From an uncultured Christensenellaceae bacterium (GTDB lineage Bacteria > Bacillota > Clostridia > Christensenellales > Pumilibacteraceae): a stretch of 40,603 bases of DNA. Below the pieces are notes generated by a model, which searched no databases, was not told the origin of the DNA, and saw only the letters and a program-made list of their open reading frames with translations. The translations under genes and the position numbers were made by a program. Below, in pieces: positions 23,677 through 32,239 of this stretch. Within the stretch, counting starts at the first letter, position 1. Each line of letters begins with the position of its first letter. The stretch spans positions 1 to 40,603 of the forward strand of contig CAJUNM010000012.1 of the NCBI GenBank assembly GCA_910587805.1. Reading direction: 5' to 3'.

Positions 23677-23836
23677 ACAGCGCATTTATCACATGATACG
23701 GGCTGCGTCCTCGGCAACTTGGTCGTGTGTATGATACGGAAACGTGCGGACAGCCTGAAAATTCAGTCTTTGACTGTCCGATGTGCGATTGCGCTGTTCA
23801 GATTGTTTTAATGAAAATAAAGGAGAGTGTAAATAT

Positions 23837-24160
23837 ATGTGTTGTTTTCATAAAAAGACGGAAGCGGAACGAAACGTCGACGACAGAGAGATAATAGAAC
23901 GCAACGCCAAGTCGGTCGAGGCGCTCAAAGTACTCGGAGGCGAAACGTACAAAGCCAAGCTCGGCGAGCTTCAGGAAAAGCTCAAGTACTTGATCCCGTC
24001 CACCGACAAGGATGTTATCAGATGCGACGAAAAGATCGCCGACAGACTCGACGATATCAAGATCGCGCTCAACAAATCGGGCGACGCGCAGTCGCAAAAG
24101 GTAGACGACTGTTTGCAATCGGTCTATATAACGATTGCCGAGCGCGGAACGAAACTGTAA
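23837..24160 (+). CDS. small helical hypothetical protein (107 aa)
   Basis: A 107-residue protein starting MCCFHKKTEAERNVDDREII after AGGAG. It is nearly all helix, with heptad-like charge patterns and no membrane segment; the N-terminal Cys-Cys could bind a metal or be lipid-modified, but no signal peptide is present. An upstream in-frame start is not favoured because the AGGAG fits this one. Upstream lies a nested inverted repeat, CGGACAG...CTGTCCG, around 23748-23778. It follows the SPFH gene by 160 bp on the same strand and could act with it. No family was recognised. Confidence 0.6.
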   Translation: MCCFHKKTEAERNVDDREIIERNAKSVEALKVLGGETYKAKLGELQEKLKYLIPSTDKDVIRCDEKIADRLDDIKIALNKSGDAQSQKVDDCLQSVYITIAERGTKL

Positions 24161-24314
24161 AATCGAATACAACAAACGTCAAAGCAGCCGATATAACGTC
24201 GACTGCTTTTCGGTGTAACTTCCAAAAAGAAAAAGTGCGTATGATGATATTACAGTCGGCTTTGCCGCGAAACAGCGCAATGCGACACATCGAGGTTCGA
24301 GTTGCGCAAAACCA

Positions 24315-24344
24315 TTGACAATGCGTAATGAATTTTGGTAGAAT
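24315..24344 (+). promoter_or_regulatory. promoter of the SIMPL-domain gene
   Basis: TTGACA 24315-24320, 18-bp spacer, TAGAAT 24339-24344. The leader is about 26 nt and includes GAGG before the ATG at 24377. Confidence 0.75.
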
Positions 24345-24376
24345 TTAACAGTATATAGACAATAGCGAGGTGTATT

Positions 24377-25024
24377 ATGAAAAGAACTATTTGTATAAAA
24401 GGCGTGGGCAAAACGAGCGTAAAGCCCGATCTCGTTGTCGTGTCTTTGTCTCTCGACGCGATAGACAAAGACTACGCAAAAGCGGTAGAAAAGGCAAATG
24501 CGCAAATTACCGAATTGCGCGATGCGCTCGGCGGAGCGGGATTCGACAAGTCCGAGCTTAAAACCAAAAACTTTTCGGTCACGGTCAAAAACAAGAGCGT
24601 AAGAGATAAAGACGGCAATTACAAAACGGTGTTCGAGGGTTACGACTGCCGACATGATCTCGCGCTCGAATTCGATTTCGACTCCGCGCGGTTGGGCGAT
24701 GCGCTCGGCGCGATGTCCGCTTGTTCGGCGCATCCGCAGACAGATATTTCGTTTGCGGTCAAGGACAAAAACGCCGTAGCCGACAAACTGCTCGAGGATG
24801 CCGTACGCGACGCAAAATCCAAAGCGACGACAATCGCGCGGGCGAGCGGCGTCAAACTCGGCGTTATAGTGAGCGTCGAATACGATTGGCGCGAGCTTGA
24901 CGTTATGTCGGCAACGCGGTATTCGGACAATTGCGTCGCGTTGCGCGCCGCCGCGCCCGTTGACTTCGTTCCCGAAAACGTCAAAGCGTCCGACGCAGTG
25001 ACCGTCACTTGGGAGCTTGAATAA
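24377..25024 (+). CDS. SIMPL-domain (DUF541) protein
   Basis: A 215-residue protein that matches the SIMPL/DUF541 family: ICIKGVGKTSVKPDLVVVSL at the start, the central SVTVKNKSVRDKDGNY and a C-terminal VTVTWELE. Relatives include mouse SIMPL and bacterial BP26/YggE, which form oligomeric rings and are linked to oxidative stress. Many are periplasmic, but this one has no signal peptide, so it is likely cytoplasmic. GAGG and a good promoter lie upstream, and a hairpin terminator lies downstream, so it is a single-gene unit. Confidence 0.85.
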   Translation: MKRTICIKGVGKTSVKPDLVVVSLSLDAIDKDYAKAVEKANAQITELRDALGGAGFDKSELKTKNFSVTVKNKSVRDKDGNYKTVFEGYDCRHDLALEFDFDSARLGDALGAMSACSAHPQTDISFAVKDKNAVADKLLEDAVRDAKSKATTIARASGVKLGVIVSVEYDWRELDVMSATRYSDNCVALRAAAPVDFVPENVKASDAVTVTWELE

Positions 25025-25047
25025 TTCGGATCGAATATAAAGACAAC

Positions 25048-25100
25048 AAACCGTTTAACGGTTTACGCGGAGCAGACGTAAATAAACGCGTCTGCTTTGT
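25048..25100 (+). terminator. double hairpin after the SIMPL gene
   Basis: AAACCG/CGGTTT (25048-25064) is followed by AGCAGACG/CGTCTGCT (25071-25096) and TTTGT. The second hairpin has a perfect 8-bp stem. The T run is short, so efficiency is uncertain. Confidence 0.55.
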
Positions 25101-25118
25101 CGTATATGATACGTAGCC

Positions 25119-25281
25119 GTACAAGTATGGTTGCTAATTAAAGAATGATAACGTATCGATAAATAGCAAAGAAATCGAAAAATCAAGCTGTGCTTGAGCG
25201 GTTGTACAAGTATGGTTGCTAATTAAAGAATAGTAACGTATCGATAAATAGCAAAGAAATCGAAAAATCAAGCTGTGCTTG
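25119..25281. repeat. two near-identical 78-bp tandem copies
   Basis: The stretch 25119-25196 recurs at 25204-25281 with only two differences (GA versus AG), a period of 85 bp. Each copy holds an inverted TTGCTA...TAGCAA and a small hairpin CAAGC-TGT-GCTTG at its end. It is AT-rich against GC-rich neighbours and ends right at the -35 box of the next gene. It could be a small mobile intergenic repeat or a doubled regulator site. Confidence 0.85.
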
Positions 25282-25310
25282 TTGCAAAATCTAAGGGCAT
25301 GTGGTATACT
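25282..25310 (+). promoter_or_regulatory. promoter of the ACT-DUF711 operon, near-leaderless
   Basis: TTGCAA 25282-25287, 17-bp spacer, TATACT 25305-25310. The ATG is at 25320, only nine bases after the -10 box, and there is no ribosome binding site, so the leader would have at most a few bases. Confidence 0.7.
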
Positions 25311-25319
25311 GCATATATT

Positions 25320-25589
25320 ATGAAAGCTGTAGTATCGGTAATAGGAATAGACAGAACGGGCATAATCGCCGCGGTATCGGGCAAGCTTGCCGAATGGCAA
25401 ATCAATATCGAGGACATATCGCAAACGATCATGCAGAATAACTTTGTGATGATCATGCTCGTAGATACGTCGTCGTCCGCGCTCGAGCTTGACAAGATAG
25501 GCGCAATGCTCCAAGCCTCGGTCGAACATCTCGGCGTGACGGTCCACGTCCAGCACGAAGATCTGTTCAACGCCATGCAGAGGGTGTGA
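25320..25589 (+). CDS. ACT-domain protein (UPF0237)
   Basis: An 89-residue single ACT domain (MKAVVSVIGIDRTGIIAAVS, then LAEWQINIEDISQTIMQNNF and DKIGAMLQASVEHLGVTVHV), the UPF0237/GcvR-like type. ACT domains bind amino acids or other small ligands and regulate partners. The start at 25320 agrees with the family; longer readings overlap the repeat. Its stop overlaps the next ATG (TGATG). This pair with the DUF711 protein is conserved in many Firmicutes, so it probably senses a ligand for that partner. Confidence 0.9.
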   Translation: MKAVVSVIGIDRTGIIAAVSGKLAEWQINIEDISQTIMQNNFVMIMLVDTSSSALELDKIGAMLQASVEHLGVTVHVQHEDLFNAMQRV

Positions 25590-26941
25590 TGTTTACGAAC
25601 AACGAGATAATCGAAACCATAGACATGCTCGATAACCGTCATCTCGACGTGCGCACGGTCACGCTGTCGCTGTCGCTCGTCGATTGCATAGACTCGTCTG
25701 TCGGGAAATGCTGCGACAAGGTGTACGAAAAAATTACGCGCGTGTGCAAACGGCTCGTCCCCGTATGCGAGAGCCTGAGCAAGCGGTTCGGCGTGGAGAT
25801 AGTAAATAAGCGCATAGCAGTTACGCCGATCTCTATAATCGGCGCGTCTTGCGGCGGATATACAGAGCTTTGCAAAACGCTCGACCGCGCGGGGCGCGAG
25901 CTTGGCGTGGACTTTATAGGCGGATATTCCGCGCTCGTGCACAAGAGCGCGACCGCCGCCGAGAACGCGTTTTTGGACACGCTCCCGCAAGCGCTTTCGG
26001 AAACCGAAATAGTGTGCGGCTCGGTCAACGTCGCGTCGAGCAAGACCGGAATCAACCTTGATGCGGTAGGCAAGCTCGGTCGAGTGATCAAAGACCTCGC
26101 TTACCGCACGCGCGATATAAACTCGTTCGGCTGCGGCAAGCTTGTCGTGTTCTGCAACGCCGTCGACGACAATCCGTTTATGGCGGGCGCGTTTACGGGC
26201 ATTTCCGAGGGCGACTGTTCGGTCAACGTCGGCGTGTCCGGTCCCGGCGTCGTGGAATACGAAATAAACAAGCATCCCGATTACGACATAACGTCGGTGT
26301 GCGAGCTTATAAAACGCACCGCGTTCAAGATAACGCGGCTCGGTCAGCTCATAGGCAGTGCGGCGGCTAAGGAATTGGGGCTTCCGTGCGGCATCGTGGA
26401 CCTTTCTCTTGCGCCCACGCCCGCAGTCGGCGACTCGGTAGCGCGCGTGCTCGAGAGCATAGGCTTAAGTCGCGTCGGTTCGTGCGGCACTACCGCCGCG
26501 CTCGCATTGCTCAACGATGCGGTCAAAAAAGGCGGCGTCATGGCGGCTAACCGCGTCGGCGGACTGTCGGGCGCGTTCATTCCCGTTTCCGAGGATGCCG
26601 GCATGATAGACGCCGTGCGCGCGGGCGCGCTCAATATAGAAAAACTCGAGGCAATGACCGCGGTGTGTTCGGTCGGATTGGATATGATAGCAGTCCCCGG
26701 CGATACGTCCGCAGCCGTTATTTCCGCAATGATAGCAGACGAATGCGCTATAGGCATGATAAACAACAAAACGACCGCGGTGCGCATTGTGCCCGTCTAC
26801 GGCAAGACCGTGGGCGACGAGGTCGATTTCGGCGGACTGTTCGGCACTGCGCCGATCATGGCGGTAAACGGCGGCGATCCGAGCGCGTTTATAGCGCGCG
26901 GCGGCGTTGTGCCTCCGCCCATACACGCAAACAAAAATTAA
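25589..26941 (+). CDS. DUF711/UPF0210 family protein
   Basis: A 450-residue protein of UPF0210 (PFL-like, DUF711): MFTNNEIIETIDMLDNRHLD at the start, CGSVNVASSKTGINLDAV and FTGISEGDCSVNVGVSGPG in the middle, and FGGLFGTAPIMAVNGGDPSA at the end. A structure of the family shows a fold related to pyruvate formate-lyase, but the enzyme activity is unknown and the glycyl radical motif is absent. It is coupled to the ACT gene by a one-base overlap (TGATG). A GTG three bases earlier is possible but less likely. Confidence 0.9.
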   Translation: MFTNNEIIETIDMLDNRHLDVRTVTLSLSLVDCIDSSVGKCCDKVYEKITRVCKRLVPVCESLSKRFGVEIVNKRIAVTPISIIGASCGGYTELCKTLDRAGRELGVDFIGGYSALVHKSATAAENAFLDTLPQALSETEIVCGSVNVASSKTGINLDAVGKLGRVIKDLAYRTRDINSFGCGKLVVFCNAVDDNPFMAGAFTGISEGDCSVNVGVSGPGVVEYEINKHPDYDITSVCELIKRTAFKITRLGQLIGSAAAKELGLPCGIVDLSLAPTPAVGDSVARVLESIGLSRVGSCGTTAALALLNDAVKKGGVMAANRVGGLSGAFIPVSEDAGMIDAVRAGALNIEKLEAMTAVCSVGLDMIAVPGDTSAAVISAMIADECAIGMINNKTTAVRIVPVYGKTVGDEVDFGGLFGTAPIMAVNGGDPSAFIARGGVVPPPIHANKN

Positions 26942-26966
26942 AATAAATTCACGGAGATATAAGATC

Positions 26967-28742
26967 ATGAAAAGAACCGAAGTTCCTCAAAAGTACCGTT
27001 GGGATCTCACCGCGCTCGTAAAAGACGACGCGGCGTTCGAGGCGGGAATGAAAGAAGTGCTCGGCATGCTGCCCGAGTTCGATAAGTACAAAGGCAAGCT
27101 CGGCAACGGCAAGCTCGCGCTCGAATGCTTGAAGCTCGATTCCAAAGTAAATCAAAAAGCCGGCATACTGTATGTTTACGCGCACATGCGCTCGCACGAG
27201 GACTTGTCCGAGAGCAAAGCCGTCGGCTATGCAAACCGTACCGAAACGCTCGTCGGCAAGATCATGACCGCAACGTCGTTTATAAACAGCGAACTCGGCG
27301 CGCTCGACGACAAGATTTTGGACGGGTATATTGCCGATCCCGCGTTCGTAGATTTCGACTTCGCGCTCAAGGAGACCAAGCGTCAAAAAGCGCACATTCT
27401 GTCCGATAAGGAAGAGCGCATACTCGCCATGGCGAGCGAGGCGCTTTCCGCAACGGATAACGTCGCGTCCATGCTCATGAACGTCGATCTCAAGTTCAAG
27501 CCCGTCGAAAAAGACGGCAAGCTGTGCGAGCTTACCAACGAGTCGTACGGCGAGCTGCTTGCCGACGAGAACAGAGCGGTGCGCAAAGCCGCGTTCGAGA
27601 ATTTGTACGACGGCTACCGCGCGCATATAAACACGCTCGCAGCCAACTATGCGGGCAACGTAAAGAGCGATAACTTCGGCGCGCAGGTTCGCGGCTACGG
27701 CGATTGCTTGGAGCGCGGAATGTTCGCCGACGGAGTGCCGACGGCGGTTTACGAAAACCTCATATCCGCTGTGGACAAGAACCTTGCGCCGCTGCACCGT
27801 TATATAGAACTGCGCAAAAAAGTACTCGGCGTGGATAAGATCCATATGTACGATCTGTACGTGCCTATCGTGGAAAACGCGCAGATGAAACTCAAGTACG
27901 AGGAAGCGTGCGAACTCGTCAAGACCGCGCTCGCGCCGATGGGCGAGGAGTATGTCGCGCTGTTGAACCGCGCTATGACCGAGGGCTGGATAGACGTCAT
28001 GCCCAACGACGGCAAGCGCGGCGGCGCGTATAGCTGGGGCACTTACGGCGCGCATCCGTACGTTTTGCTCAACTACGCGCCCACGACCAACGATATTTTC
28101 ACAGTGGCGCACGAGCTTGGGCATTGTCTCCATTCGTACTATTCTCAAGAAGGACAGCCGTGCGAAAAAGCGGACTATCGCATTTTCGTTGCGGAGGTCG
28201 CGTCGATTTGCAACGAGACGCTGCTCGAACATTATCTCATGAACAACGTCAAAGACGACAATATAAAGAAATACCTTTTGAGCTATAGACTCGACCGTTT
28301 CCGTACTACGCTGTTCCGTCAGACGATGTTCGCCGAGTTCGAGTACCTCGCGCACAAGACCGATCTCGATGGCAAGCCGCTCACGGTCGAGGCGCTCAAC
28401 GGGTTGTATCTCGATCTCAATAAAAAATACTACGGCGAAGAGGTCTCCGACGATCTTATTGCTTACGAGTGGTCGCGCATACCGCATTTCTATAACGCGT
28501 TTTATGTGTATAAGTACGCCACCGGTCTTACCGCCGCTACGAGCATAGCGCGCAATATACTGACGCGTCAAGGTTACGTGGACGTTTACAAGAATAAGTT
28601 TTTGAAGGCGGGCGGACATAAGTCCCCGTACGATATACTCTGCGATACCGAGGTCGATCTTGCGACCGATAAACCGTACGATGACGCTTTCGCGCTGTTC
28701 AACGAGTCGCTCGTCGAACTCGAAAAGCTTTTCGGCAAGTAA
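26967..28742 (+). CDS. pepF: oligoendopeptidase F (M3B metallopeptidase)
   Basis: A 591-residue cytoplasmic peptidase. The zinc site HELGH is at 382-386 in FTVAHELGHCLHSYYS, and the third ligand region follows in VAEVASICNETLLEHYLM. The N-terminal VPQKYRWDLTALVKDDAAFE is typical of PepF. It cleaves oligopeptides of about 7-17 residues. GGAG precedes the ATG at 26967; an in-frame upstream extension overlaps the preceding gene and lacks a ribosome site. The lipoprotein gene follows after one base, so they form an operon. Confidence 0.95.
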   Translation: MKRTEVPQKYRWDLTALVKDDAAFEAGMKEVLGMLPEFDKYKGKLGNGKLALECLKLDSKVNQKAGILYVYAHMRSHEDLSESKAVGYANRTETLVGKIMTATSFINSELGALDDKILDGYIADPAFVDFDFALKETKRQKAHILSDKEERILAMASEALSATDNVASMLMNVDLKFKPVEKDGKLCELTNESYGELLADENRAVRKAAFENLYDGYRAHINTLAANYAGNVKSDNFGAQVRGYGDCLERGMFADGVPTAVYENLISAVDKNLAPLHRYIELRKKVLGVDKIHMYDLYVPIVENAQMKLKYEEACELVKTALAPMGEEYVALLNRAMTEGWIDVMPNDGKRGGAYSWGTYGAHPYVLLNYAPTTNDIFTVAHELGHCLHSYYSQEGQPCEKADYRIFVAEVASICNETLLEHYLMNNVKDDNIKKYLLSYRLDRFRTTLFRQTMFAEFEYLAHKTDLDGKPLTVEALNGLYLDLNKKYYGEEVSDDLIAYEWSRIPHFYNAFYVYKYATGLTAATSIARNILTRQGYVDVYKNKFLKAGGHKSPYDILCDTEVDLATDKPYDDAFALFNESLVELEKLFGK

Positions 28743-28743
28743 T

Positions 28744-29649
28744 ATGCTGCGCAAGACAAAAATTTATCGGTTCGCGCTGTGTGCGTGTCTCGCGGCGCTG
28801 TGCTGCGTTTTGACGGGTTGCGGCGCGAGTGTTACGGTATACGACTACTACTCGGCAAACGACGAAAGAATGAACGCCGTCGAAGTCGCTATCGACAAAA
28901 CCGCGCTTGCCGCCATGGAAAGCTCGGCTCAGGCAAACGGCGACGATGCGCTCACCGTGTCGCAATACCTTCACGCATTGTTCGACGAGTTCGGATACGA
29001 GCTCGAACTTGCGGCAACGAGCGACGGCGGATATTCGGCGAGATACGTCAAGGCGTTCCCGTCGGGCGTGTCCGATCTCGATCTTATAGGCACGGCGGTC
29101 GAGTTTACCGCGTCGTATAAAGACAACCCGTTTATTCGCAAGGTGGAACTTGTAGCGAAAAATCCGTTCAACGGCGTGCGCGAAGCATTCGACAACGTGG
29201 AAAGCAACAAGTCCGGCACTGTTCTCGAACTGATCAAAAACGGAAGGAAAGCCGTCGACGAGTTCGGCGAGACGGTAGTGTTGTTCCCCGCGCTGACCGA
29301 CGCGTTTCCGTGTCTGCGCGGCGAAAATCCCGAAGGACTGCTGTTGAATTACGTGCGCGGCGGATCGCGGCGCATGAGTTCCACGGGCAGCAGCTACCGC
29401 ATAGATTCGCGCACGAGCGGGTATATTTTTTCTCGGTACTTCGACGGAATAGATGCGGAAATAGGCTTTTCGTACAATCGCCCCGTGTCGTACGGGTGGT
29501 ATATAGTCGCGCTCGTTGCGGGCGGTGCGGCGGTAGGTATCGTGTTTGCCGTAACGCGCAAAAAGAAAGATAAAGGTCCGACGCTGCTCGACCGATTCCC
29601 GTACAATCCGGAACAGTACAGAGATTACGAAAATCATTTGCCGATGTAA
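28744..29649 (+). CDS. predicted lipoprotein with C-terminal membrane helix
   Basis: A 301-residue protein. The N-terminus is a lipoprotein signal: MLRKTKIYRFALCACLAALC then CVLTGC, a lipobox with Cys at about residue 26. The outer domain of about 220 residues (VTVYDYYSANDERMNAVEVA and on) is of no family I recognise. A membrane helix lies near 258-280 (YIVALVAGGAAVGIVFAVTR), followed by a charged cytoplasmic tail with RFPYNPEQY. Double anchoring by lipid and a C-terminal helix is less common. It starts one base after pepF. Confidence 0.75.
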   Translation: MLRKTKIYRFALCACLAALCCVLTGCGASVTVYDYYSANDERMNAVEVAIDKTALAAMESSAQANGDDALTVSQYLHALFDEFGYELELAATSDGGYSARYVKAFPSGVSDLDLIGTAVEFTASYKDNPFIRKVELVAKNPFNGVREAFDNVESNKSGTVLELIKNGRKAVDEFGETVVLFPALTDAFPCLRGENPEGLLLNYVRGGSRRMSSTGSSYRIDSRTSGYIFSRYFDGIDAEIGFSYNRPVSYGWYIVALVAGGAAVGIVFAVTRKKKDKGPTLLDRFPYNPEQYRDYENHLPM

Positions 29650-29650
29650 T

Positions 29651-29719
29651 AACCGCCGAATGAGTTAATGCGGCGTAATTGCCGCTGTCACTTATCGGCT
29701 ATGTGCAAACTCGGCGGTT
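29651..29719 (+). promoter_or_regulatory. structured leader before dnaB
   Basis: A perfect 9-bp inverted repeat AACCGCCGA (29651-29659) and TCGGCGGTT (29711-29719) encloses a GCGGC/GCCGC hairpin (29670-29685) and an unpaired segment. No T run follows, so it is more like a regulatory leader than a terminator. It lies 30 bp before the dnaB start. Confidence 0.45.
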
Positions 29720-29748
29720 GTATGTGATAAAAAACCCAAGGAGAAATC

Positions 29749-31254
29749 ATGGCGAAAACAAGCGAAAAAGAGGAGTTCCGCAAAAAACACCCGAACGTGA
29801 CCGCGCGGGAAATGCCCAATAATTACGAGGCGGAGACCGCGCTTTTGGGCGGCATGCTCATCGATAACGCGACGGCGGTAAATTATTTGCCGCAGCTCGT
29901 CGCGGACGATTTCTATACGCCCTCGCATAAGTTTTTGTTCGAGGCTATGAACGCGCTGTTCACTGCCACGCAGCCGATAGACCTTGTCACGGTGGTGACT
30001 CAGCTCGAAAACAACGGCACTCTCGATATGTGCGGCGGCGTGGACTATGTGTCCAACCTCGTCAACGCTATACCGTCGGTGGCAAACTCCGAGTATTATT
30101 TCGGCATAGTGAAAAAGACCTCGCGCCTGCGCTCTATCATACGGATAGCGCGCGAAATGGCGGACGAAGCGTACGCGCTCGATCCCGACGATAAAGCTTT
30201 GACGCATGCGGAAGCCGCGCTTTACGAACTGTCCGAAACGGGCAGACGCGGCAAGCTCGAGCTGATAAATCGCGCTATCGACGAGGCGCTCGACGATCTC
30301 AGACAGCGTCAGGAAAACCGCGACGCTTACCGCGGCGTGCCGAGCGGTTTCCCGTATCTCGACATGATGCTCGGCGGCGGATTTCAGCGCAGCGACTTGA
30401 TAATCCTCGCGGCGCGCCCCGGTCAGGGAAAAACGAGCTTTGCCATGAACTGTGCGGTAAACGCCGCGCTCGCGCGCCGACCCGATAATAAACAACCGTA
30501 TTCGGTCGCGGTATTCTCGCTCGAAATGAGCGCGGTACAGCTCGCCCGACGCATGCTGTGCTCGGTAGGAAACTTCGATATGTCAAAAGCCAATCGTGCG
30601 GTCATAGACGAAATGGGCTGGGCAAAGCTATACGGCGCGCAGGACAGATTCAAAGGCACAAAGCTGTACGTGGACGAGTCGGGCAATATCACGCCCGCGG
30701 AAATGCTGTCCAAGTGCAGACGGCTCAAGCACACCGTCGGGCTTGATTTCGTTATGATAGACTACTTGCAGCTCATGCAGAGCGGCAAAAAAATAGACAA
30801 TGTGGTGCACGAGATCGCAGACATGACTCGCGCTATCAAGCTCGCGGCAAAGGAACTCGACGTGCCGATATTGCTGCTCTCGCAGATGTCGCGCGACGTG
30901 GATAAGCGCAAAGACCCTACGCCTCAGCTTTCCGACTTGCGTGATTCGGGCGCAATAGAGCAGGACGCGGACATCGTTTTCTTTCTCGACCGCAGCGCGA
31001 AATCCGCATCGGTCGAAAATCCCGCCGAAGCCGATACCACTGTCGACGGCAATACTGTATATCTGAACATCGCCAAGCACAGAAACGGTGAGACGGGCGC
31101 GGTGCGGCTCGTTTGGGTGCCGTCCACGGTCACTTTCAGATGTGTGAGCAACAACCACGGCAACGACCCGCGTTTCGGACAGGGCAAGTCTCAAAACGCG
31201 TTTATCGACAATGGCGACGATATAGCTCCGCCCGACGTAGACATAGGACTGTGA
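29749..31254 (+). CDS. dnaB: replicative DNA helicase
   Basis: A 501-residue DnaB helicase. The N-terminal domain (about 20-165, NNYEAETALLGGMLIDNATA) binds primase; the C-terminal RecA-like motor holds Walker A ARPGQGKTS at 222-230, the Walker B region DFVMIDYLQLM, and the late motif SDLRDSGAIEQDADIVFFLD. It unwinds DNA as a hexamer at the replication fork. AAGGAG precedes the ATG. In many Firmicutes dnaB lies next to rplI; here it precedes the str operon. No intein is present. Confidence 0.96.
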   Translation: MAKTSEKEEFRKKHPNVTAREMPNNYEAETALLGGMLIDNATAVNYLPQLVADDFYTPSHKFLFEAMNALFTATQPIDLVTVVTQLENNGTLDMCGGVDYVSNLVNAIPSVANSEYYFGIVKKTSRLRSIIRIAREMADEAYALDPDDKALTHAEAALYELSETGRRGKLELINRAIDEALDDLRQRQENRDAYRGVPSGFPYLDMMLGGGFQRSDLIILAARPGQGKTSFAMNCAVNAALARRPDNKQPYSVAVFSLEMSAVQLARRMLCSVGNFDMSKANRAVIDEMGWAKLYGAQDRFKGTKLYVDESGNITPAEMLSKCRRLKHTVGLDFVMIDYLQLMQSGKKIDNVVHEIADMTRAIKLAAKELDVPILLLSQMSRDVDKRKDPTPQLSDLRDSGAIEQDADIVFFLDRSAKSASVENPAEADTTVDGNTVYLNIAKHRNGETGAVRLVWVPSTVTFRCVSNNHGNDPRFGQGKSQNAFIDNGDDIAPPDVDIGL

Positions 31255-31317
31255 CAATTAAGGATTAAGAATTCGGAATTAAGAATTATTCGGATAATAT
31301 CTTTACTTTTCTTTATG

Positions 31318-31350
31318 GAGTAAGCGTCGGGGATTGCGCTTACTCTTTTT
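31318..31350 (+). terminator. dnaB terminator
   Basis: GAGTAAGCG (31318-31326), a ten-base loop, CGCTTACTC (31337-31345), then five T. The stem is a perfect 9 bp. Confidence 0.9.
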
Positions 31351-31528
31351 ATAACGTTGAGATTCTTCGGTGCGCAGAAAACGCGCGATGTGTTTGTTCA
31401 GTCCCTATGGCTGCTGCGTAGGACAAAAATAGCGAGTAGGCGGGGCGTTGTCGATTGGCAAGAACATATCGCTTTACACGTCGATAAAACATGCGCTTAC
31501 ATCTTTTGGAAAAGCAGTAATCAAACGC

Positions 31529-31557
31529 TTGACAAGGCGGGGTTTGATTGTTATAAT
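31529..31557 (+). promoter_or_regulatory. consensus promoter of the str operon
   Basis: TTGACA 31529-31534, 17-bp spacer, TATAAT 31552-31557. This perfect promoter leads into rpsL with a leader of about 80 nt and fits a highly expressed ribosomal operon. Confidence 0.9.
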
Positions 31558-31645
31558 AAAAGGTAGCGTGGCTCAGTCCGCGCTATGCTCTTGTTCGGTC
31601 TTTGAGTGAGAGCGGCAATACTACTAAAGGGAGGTAGAGTAACAA

Positions 31646-32017
31646 ATGCCTACGATCAACCAGCTCGTTAGGAAAGGTCGCGAGAAAGTGACTTACAAAT
31701 CCATGAGTCCTATTCTCGACAACAACCCGCAAAAGCGCGGCGTTTGCCTGTCGGTCACGACGACCACGCCTAAAAAGCCTAACTCCGCGTTGCGCAAGAT
31801 CGCGCGTGTGCGCCTTGTGAACAACATGGAAGGTACGGTCTATATTCCCGGCATAGGACACAACCTGCAAGAACACTCGGTTGTGCTTGTCCGTGGAGGC
31901 AGAGTGAAGGATTTGCCCGGCGTGAGGTATCACATCATCCGCGGTGCGTTAGACACTGCGGGCGTGAACAAACGCAAGCAAGCTCGCTCGAAATACGGCG
32001 CGAAACGTTCCAAATAG
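31646..32017 (+). CDS. rpsL: 30S ribosomal protein S12
   Basis: A 123-residue S12 protein: MPTINQLVRKGREKVTYKSM, the decoding-site loop TTTPKKPNSALRKIARVRLV and GVRYHIIRGALDTAGVNKRK. The first conserved Lys of the loop (PKKPNS, the streptomycin site) and the second (VRGGRVKDLPGVRYH) are present in wild-type form, so no streptomycin resistance change is apparent. The usual ~137-140 residues of some Firmicutes are not reached, as in the E. coli length. GGGAGG precedes the start. Confidence 0.98.
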   Translation: MPTINQLVRKGREKVTYKSMSPILDNNPQKRGVCLSVTTTTPKKPNSALRKIARVRLVNNMEGTVYIPGIGHNLQEHSVVLVRGGRVKDLPGVRYHIIRGALDTAGVNKRKQARSKYGAKRSK

Positions 32018-32239
32018 TTTTCGCGACGCTCTGTCGGAAACGCCGATCATGTTCGCGCGGCGTCATTGCAGTAGATTTTCGCGCTATCGTATGCGATCGC
32101 AAAATCGACTGAGCAATGCGCTCGCGTCGTTTGATCGCCGTGTTTCCTGTCGGCGGCTTTTGCATGCCGACGTGAAACGTATGACGGCATAACGCCGTAT
32201 AAACGTTTCGACATAAAAAATCGAATAAGGAGATAAACC

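Larger units (their letters stand above)
31255..31645. other. intergenic region between dnaB and rpsL
   Basis: Contains a short repeated AT-rich phrase TTAAGAATT (31264-31290), the dnaB terminator, about 180 bp of unassigned sequence and the rpsL promoter. A 69-codon frame at 31357 has no ribosome binding site and low family likeness; I do not call it. Confidence 0.5.

Noticed and set aside
24179..24733. 184-codon minus-strand frame over the SIMPL gene start
   Set aside because: Lies opposite the clear DUF541 gene and its consensus promoter; no likeness.
25119..25281. CRISPR array
   Set aside because: Only two 78-bp copies with a 7-bp gap; no spacer-sized unique segments and no cas genes.
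26949..28754. 601-codon open frame antisense to pepF
   Set aside because: It mirrors the codon bias of pepF, has no family likeness and no ribosome site; the sense frame is a clear M3 peptidase.
31357..31566. 69-codon ORF between dnaB and rpsL
   Set aside because: No ribosome site, and its end overlaps the rpsL promoter.
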